Source of the DNA: Candidatus Petromonas tenebris
GTDB taxonomy: Bacteria > Bacillota > Clostridia > Peptostreptococcales > Caminicellaceae
Assembly (NCBI GenBank): GCA_014236755.1
Contig: JACCKY010000019.1
Location: forward strand, 1-64,000
Length of the DNA stretch: 64,000 nt
Reading direction: 5' to 3'
Part shown: in pieces, positions 60,020-64,000 of the stretch
Numbering within the stretch: position 1 is the stretch's first letter
Layout of the letters: each line of letters opens with the position of its first letter
Made by a program: the position numbers and the translations under genes
Notes under the pieces: generated by a model
The model's database searches: none
Seen by the model: only the letters and a program-made list of their open reading frames with translations
What the model was told of the DNA's origin: nothing

Positions 60020-63000
60020 TTAGCTACTTTGCTTGACCTCTAATATCTTTTTCTGGATCCTTTCAACCTGAAGACAGAAGGTTTCGAGCCTGGACTCGAT
60101 TATCTGTGGGAAAGGATTCCCGTCGGTTTCTATAGATAAAAATGGAAGATGGGGGTAGGTTTCCATTACCTTGGCTACCAAATCTTTGTTCCTTGCTATA
60201 TCCATTTTTTTGTCATTCATCTTTTCTTTTATAATCGCTTCCGAGATTCTGCTAGGCATGCAGCCGAAGGGTCCTATAGAGATTACACCTGCTACTTCCT
60301 CCACTACCTCGGCAATTGCAGTTCCAACGGTCAGTATTGTCTCGCCCGTTAGTTTTGGAGAAATAAGATCGGAAACGGCCTTTACAATTCTATCAACATT
60401 TAAAATATGCTTTTCATAGAATTTACAACTAGAAAAGATTTCTTTTATGTTCTTTTCATAGTAGTTTTTAAAATACCCTTGAATATAGGTTTTTAGTCTT
60501 ACATCAAAGGTAGAACCTAATAGAATGTTCTTCTTTACCAGATAGTCAATATAATAGATCCATTCAGCTATGGGAGCAGTTTTTACGATAATATCTCTAT
60601 CGGCAAGTCTTTCTACAATATATTGTCTTGAGAAATTATCTCTTCTAACGTATATTTCACCGATCAAGGCTACCTTGGACACCATGTCTATTGAATATTT
60701 AGCTTCTATGGCATTTAGCTTATGTACAGCTGATTGTAGGGCCTTTTTAAGTTTCTTCCAAGGCAGACTTGAAACGCCATGTATTATTTCATCACAAACT
60801 TCTTTATATATATTTAAAGCCTTTTCTTTATCTTTTGAAAGTACAAGTATAGCACTGTATATTTCTTCCAAAATATCGGATATTATTACCGACTGCCATC
60901 CTCTAAGTATGAAGCTGGTTCCAAGGCCTGCATAACTATTTTCAGATGTTAGAGACAGTATAGCTATATCTTCCAGATTATTCTTTTCAATAATATTTTT
61001 CATAAGGATATTATACTGACCAAATCTACATGGGCCTGAGGCTTCAGGCATAAAGTATACCAAGAGCTCATCGTTATTTTGTCTGTTTTCAATGTAATTC
61101 ATGAGACTACCTACAGTAAGTATAAGGGGGAGACATTCCTTACAGGATACCAATCCTTGACCTATTTTAAGTTCTTTTTCATCAGGAGGATCGACAGGAG
61201 TTGAATTTACACCTGTATATCTGAAGGACGCTGCTAAGAGCTTAGAACCCATGTCTCCCATAGATGGTATCACAACATGAACTCTAGGATCCTTTAAGCT
61301 ATACTGTTTTCCTTTTGAATCTACTATTTTAAAGTCATTATTATCTATAATAGTTTCTGCAGGATTAAATGCGGAGCTAATAGCGGCCATATTATTACCA
61401 ATTTCAATATAGCTCTTTATCACATCTATAAAGGCTTCGATTCTCGTATCGATGCCGGCGTCAGCGGTATGGCTGTCAAGCTCTAATGTAAGGGAAGGCT
61501 TATCCTCCATAATATTTCTAAAGTATCCGACCACAAAGGAGTCGGGGCCACAGCTGAAGTTAGTAATATATACTCCAAAGAGTTTAGGATGTTCTTTAAC
61601 TATATTTGCAGCCTTGAGTATCATCTGTCCCATGGCCCAATACATGTTTGGAGTAGGGTCTATATCATCATAGGGCAAAAAGTCATGGGGAATAATTCTA
61701 TATCCCCTTGAGGCAAACTTATGGGGGATTCCCATATTAGCTATTCTGGTAAAGGCGTTGTAGGGTCTTCCGAATAAAACAATACCTATTTCATCAGTAT
61801 TTTTTTCTAAATCTTCTAGAAATTTTTTACCTATGTCTTTACATTCTTTGTAGAAATCCTCTTGGGCCTTGATTGCTAGGTCAAAGGCTTTTTCTACTAT
61901 GCTTGGATTTAAACTCAGCTTTTTACCTATATCAACAAAAATACCCTTGATTTCATTATACCCGTTACAGAACTCTAAAACAGGGCTTATAACAGTTTTA
62001 TTCTCTATTTCACTAAAGGTAGTTTTTAAATAATATGGTTCTCCCTGCACAAAGGGACAGGCATAGTTGTGTTCTATGCTATTTTCAATAGATATAGATT
62101 TTACATGGGGTAAAAATAGTATGTCAGGATCCTGCTCTAAAAGATTCCATACTGCACCATGGGAGACCTCGATAGGATAGCAGAATGAGGCTCCCTTCCT
62201 CTCTATGCCTTCAGTATCAATTTCTTTAGGAAGAATAACTTCAAAGCCAAGAGAAGTAAAAAAGTTATAATACAGAGGATATAGTGTATTCACAAGCAGG
62301 GAGTTATTAATACCTACTGTTTTTCCATTAGGAGGAAGCAGTTTTTTGGCTCTGTCTTTGCTATATTTTTCGAAGACAAGATGTTCTCTAAGTTTAACTA
62401 GATTTAATTCAGTTATATCATGGTCACATTTATCTTGAAGTAAGTTGTAGTATTTGTTGCATGCTCCTCCAAAGGGGTAGGTTTTTTCTTCTATAACTAT
62501 TCGGTTTATACTGCACTTTCGATCACATTTTTCTTTGCCGCCATTGCAGATAAAGGGATCTTTATAGAATACTTCACGATCGGCCAGTTCACGGAGAACA
62601 ATATCCATAGGCTTAATCAATCCTAAATTTAGCCTATCATGAACTGCCAGTGCAACTCCAAAGGCTCCCATAAGACCGGGCTCCGGAGGTACGATTATAT
62701 CTTTACCGGTAAGGGATGCCATGGCTAAGGGCACGGCTTTATTGTAGCATACTCCTCCCTGCATAAATATTTTTCTTCCCATTTTGCGGCTACCCTTTAC
62801 TCTGTTGATATAGTTCATTGCAATTGAATATACGAGTCCGCCTATGATATCTTCTTTTTCAATGCCCTCCTGAATGGCATTTTTTATATCACTGCTGATA
62901 AAGGCAGCGCATTGGTCACTGAAATTTGGAGGAGAATTGCTCTTCAGTGCAATGTCAGCTATTTCCAGAGTGTCTATTCCCAAGGATTCCTTTGCCGCTT

Positions 63001-64000
63001 CTTCAAGAAAGGAACCGGTTCCTGCTGAACAGGCTTCATTCATTGCATAGTCGCAAGGAACGCCATTGGTAATATAGGTGTATTTGGCATCCTGGCCACC
63101 TATTTCAAAGATAGTGTCTACTTCAGGATCGAAATATACTGCTGCCCTTGCATGGGCTGTGATTTCATTGATTATTCCTTCAGTAAGACCGTGAAGACCG
63201 GCTATCTGCCTACCAGAACCAGTAACTCCCAAACCTATTATTTTTATATTTTCGGAAATTTGTTCATTCAAACTTTCATAACACTTTCTGGAGGCTCCGA
63301 TAGGGTCTCCGTTAGTTCTAAGATAGCAGCTTGCAAGTATTGATTTATCTTTTTCACGCATTACTACTGCCTTGGTTGTGGTAGAGCCAACATCAAGACC
63401 GATAATACATATATCGCCGTCTTTAGGTTTTTCTTTTTTGATTTCTTTAAAGGAGACATTATTGATATAGTCCTTTAGAGGAGGTAAAAATGAAAAAGAA
63501 CTTTCCCTATTGTTAAAAAGGCTGTCCATATCACTGACAGGCCTAGTTTCATTTTCTAGACCCCATAGTGCAGCCCCGAGGGCTTCAAAACTTTTTGCGT
63601 ATTTGGGAGTATTGATGTTGGGAACTTTTTTCTTTAAAAAGTTCAGCATAACTTTATTGCTGGAAACTCCTCCGACTATGAGGACGTTTTCATATTCAAC
63701 ATTTTTAAGAAGTTCAAGTATTTTACCAGCCATCATTTCACATAATCCGGCAACTACTTTTTCCTTGGGTGTTCCCTTATTAAGAGCATGGGTGCAGTCA
63801 CTTTTACAGAAGACTGAGCATCTTCCAGCTACTTTGTACGGGTTGTTTATGTCTGCATTTTCAATGGCTTCTTCGATGCTGATATCCATTCTTTTCAACT
63901 GTTGGAGGAAAAATTCACCGGTTCCTGAAGCACATTTATTTCCTGTATATACGTCTATAATTTTTCCCCTGTTATCCATTTCGTAGACTATAAAGTTTTC
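60020..64000 (-). CDS. Acyl-CoA dehydratase activase, giant multi-domain, 5' end outside window
   Basis: At least 1326 residues are coded here and the frame is open to the window edge, so the N-terminus is missing. Order: the end of a first BadF/BadG/BcrA ASKHA ATPase domain (CASGTGEFF, CSVFCKSDC), a second complete one (GLDVGSTTTKAVV, IGGQDAKYTYI, ACSAGTGSFLEEA), then DUF2229 and a 2-hydroxyacyl-CoA dehydratase-like region (FGRPYNAFTRIANMGIPHKF, CKECLPLILTVGS, EASGPCRFGQY). Such proteins may use ATP to drive low-potential electron transfer via [4Fe-4S] clusters to dehydratases or reductases. The physiological partner is unknown. Confidence 0.93.
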   Translation of the reverse strand, partial: ENFIVYEMDNRGKIIDVYTGNKCASGTGEFFLQQLKRMDISIEEAIENADINNPYKVAGRCSVFCKSDCTHALNKGTPKEKVVAGLCEMMAGKILELLKNVEYENVLIVGGVSSNKVMLNFLKKKVPNINTPKYAKSFEALGAALWGLENETRPVSDMDSLFNNRESSFSFLPPLKDYINNVSFKEIKKEKPKDGDICIIGLDVGSTTTKAVVMREKDKSILASCYLRTNGDPIGASRKCYESLNEQISENIKIIGLGVTGSGRQIAGLHGLTEGIINEITAHARAAVYFDPEVDTIFEIGGQDAKYTYITNGVPCDYAMNEACSAGTGSFLEEAAKESLGIDTLEIADIALKSNSPPNFSDQCAAFISSDIKNAIQEGIEKEDIIGGLVYSIAMNYINRVKGSRKMGRKIFMQGGVCYNKAVPLAMASLTGKDIIVPPEPGLMGAFGVALAVHDRLNLGLIKPMDIVLRELADREVFYKDPFICNGGKEKCDRKCSINRIVIEEKTYPFGGACNKYYNLLQDKCDHDITELNLVKLREHLVFEKYSKDRAKKLLPPNGKTVGINNSLLVNTLYPLYYNFFTSLGFEVILPKEIDTEGIERKGASFCYPIEVSHGAVWNLLEQDPDILFLPHVKSISIENSIEHNYACPFVQGEPYYLKTTFSEIENKTVISPVLEFCNGYNEIKGIFVDIGKKLSLNPSIVEKAFDLAIKAQEDFYKECKDIGKKFLEDLEKNTDEIGIVLFGRPYNAFTRIANMGIPHKFASRGYRIIPHDFLPYDDIDPTPNMYWAMGQMILKAANIVKEHPKLFGVYITNFSCGPDSFVVGYFRNIMEDKPSLTLELDSHTADAGIDTRIEAFIDVIKSYIEIGNNMAAISSAFNPAETIIDNNDFKIVDSKGKQYSLKDPRVHVVIPSMGDMGSKLLAASFRYTGVNSTPVDPPDEKELKIGQGLVSCKECLPLILTVGSLMNYIENRQNNDELLVYFMPEASGPCRFGQYNILMKNIIEKNNLEDIAILSLTSENSYAGLGTSFILRGWQSVIISDILEEIYSAILVLSKDKEKALNIYKEVCDEIIHGVSSLPWKKLKKALQSAVHKLNAIEAKYSIDMVSKVALIGEIYVRRDNFSRQYIVERLADRDIIVKTAPIAEWIYYIDYLVKKNILLGSTFDVRLKTYIQGYFKNYYEKNIKEIFSSCKFYEKHILNVDRIVKAVSDLISPKLTGETILTVGTAIAEVVEEVAGVISIGPFGCMPSRISEAIIKEKMNDKKMDIARNKDLVAKVMETYPHLPFLSIETDGNPFPQIIESRLETFCLQVERIQKKILEVKQSS

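Noticed and set aside
1-64000. CRISPR array, prophage, transposase or integrase genes
   Set aside because: No regularly spaced direct repeats and no phage or transposase motifs in any ORF; repeats present are dispersed palindromes and mosaics.
1-64000. tRNA genes
   Set aside because: No clover-leaf with the GGTTCGAATCC-type T arm was seen by eye; a tRNAscan run would decide.

Overview
The window is chromosomal DNA from a low-GC, spore-forming, anaerobic member of the Clostridia. Support for this comes from spmA/spmB, a YhcN/YlaJ-type lipoprotein, AbrB, a methionyl T-box leader, 2-oxoacid:ferredoxin oxidoreductase, an [FeFe]-hydrogenase operon and A+T-rich codon use. The exact genus cannot be fixed from sequence reading alone; an Alkaliphilus/Tissierella-like lineage is only a guess.

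Layout. 1-0.1 kb: 3' end of a 5S rRNA gene with its terminator. 0.3-9.3 kb: two small membrane proteins, a short reverse-strand ORF, then the conserved Bacillus/Clostridium housekeeping block decarboxylase-tmk-darA-holB-ricT-trmN6-rsmI, interrupted by a ferredoxin gene and a ccdA(frameshifted)-tlpA pair. abrB, metG, tatD, yabE, rnmV and rsmA follow in the Bacillus order but are separated by unrelated genes: cca, a HAD phosphatase, DUF948 and YtxH proteins, an aldehyde dehydrogenase, a flavin reductase, a decayed PAS regulator and spmAB. metG has its own sigma-A-type promoter and T-box.

26.8-31.1 kb is a divergent sulfur/selenium locus. On the minus strand are a membrane-anchored rhodanese and a Cys-Sec protein. 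On the plus strand are a DUF1858 protein with in-frame UGA, a CoA-disulfide-reductase/rhodanese fusion, TusA, a DsrE-like protein and a CsoR/CstR-type repressor. A third UGA-containing ORF, thioredoxin-like, lies at 55.4-55.7 kb. Each of the three UGA codons is followed 15-19 nt downstream by a short hairpin, as expected for bacterial SECIS elements. Standard gene calling misses all three.

31.9-37.3 kb: a MarR-TolC-HlyD-ABC2-ABC2 export operon without an ATPase gene (the tolC-like gene carries a homopolymer frameshift), followed by a decayed acetyltransferase. 38-41.7 kb: an M20 peptidase, an HD-domain protein and a second Orn/Lys/Arg decarboxylase paralog. 42-45.5 kb: hydABC-like hydrogenase. 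46-55 kb: RNase H, PlsC, UPF0180, korAB, a ZIP transporter, an M20 amidohydrolase, 3-methyladenine glycosylase and methylglyoxal synthase. 56-60 kb: a YhcN-like lipoprotein, a 28% methionine protein, a two-component system whose sensor carries a Met/His cluster, and a SHOCT protein; together these suggest copper or similar metal sensing. The window ends inside a giant acyl-CoA dehydratase activase gene.

Intergenic regions hold three dispersed repeat families with no transposase in sight. Family A (about 180 bp) and family B (about 125 or 180 bp) are long imperfect palindromes that share a core motif. Family C is a low-complexity mosaic that usually ends in a small hairpin. One A copy sits inside a C copy, and one B copy lies in the metG leader between the T-box and the start codon.
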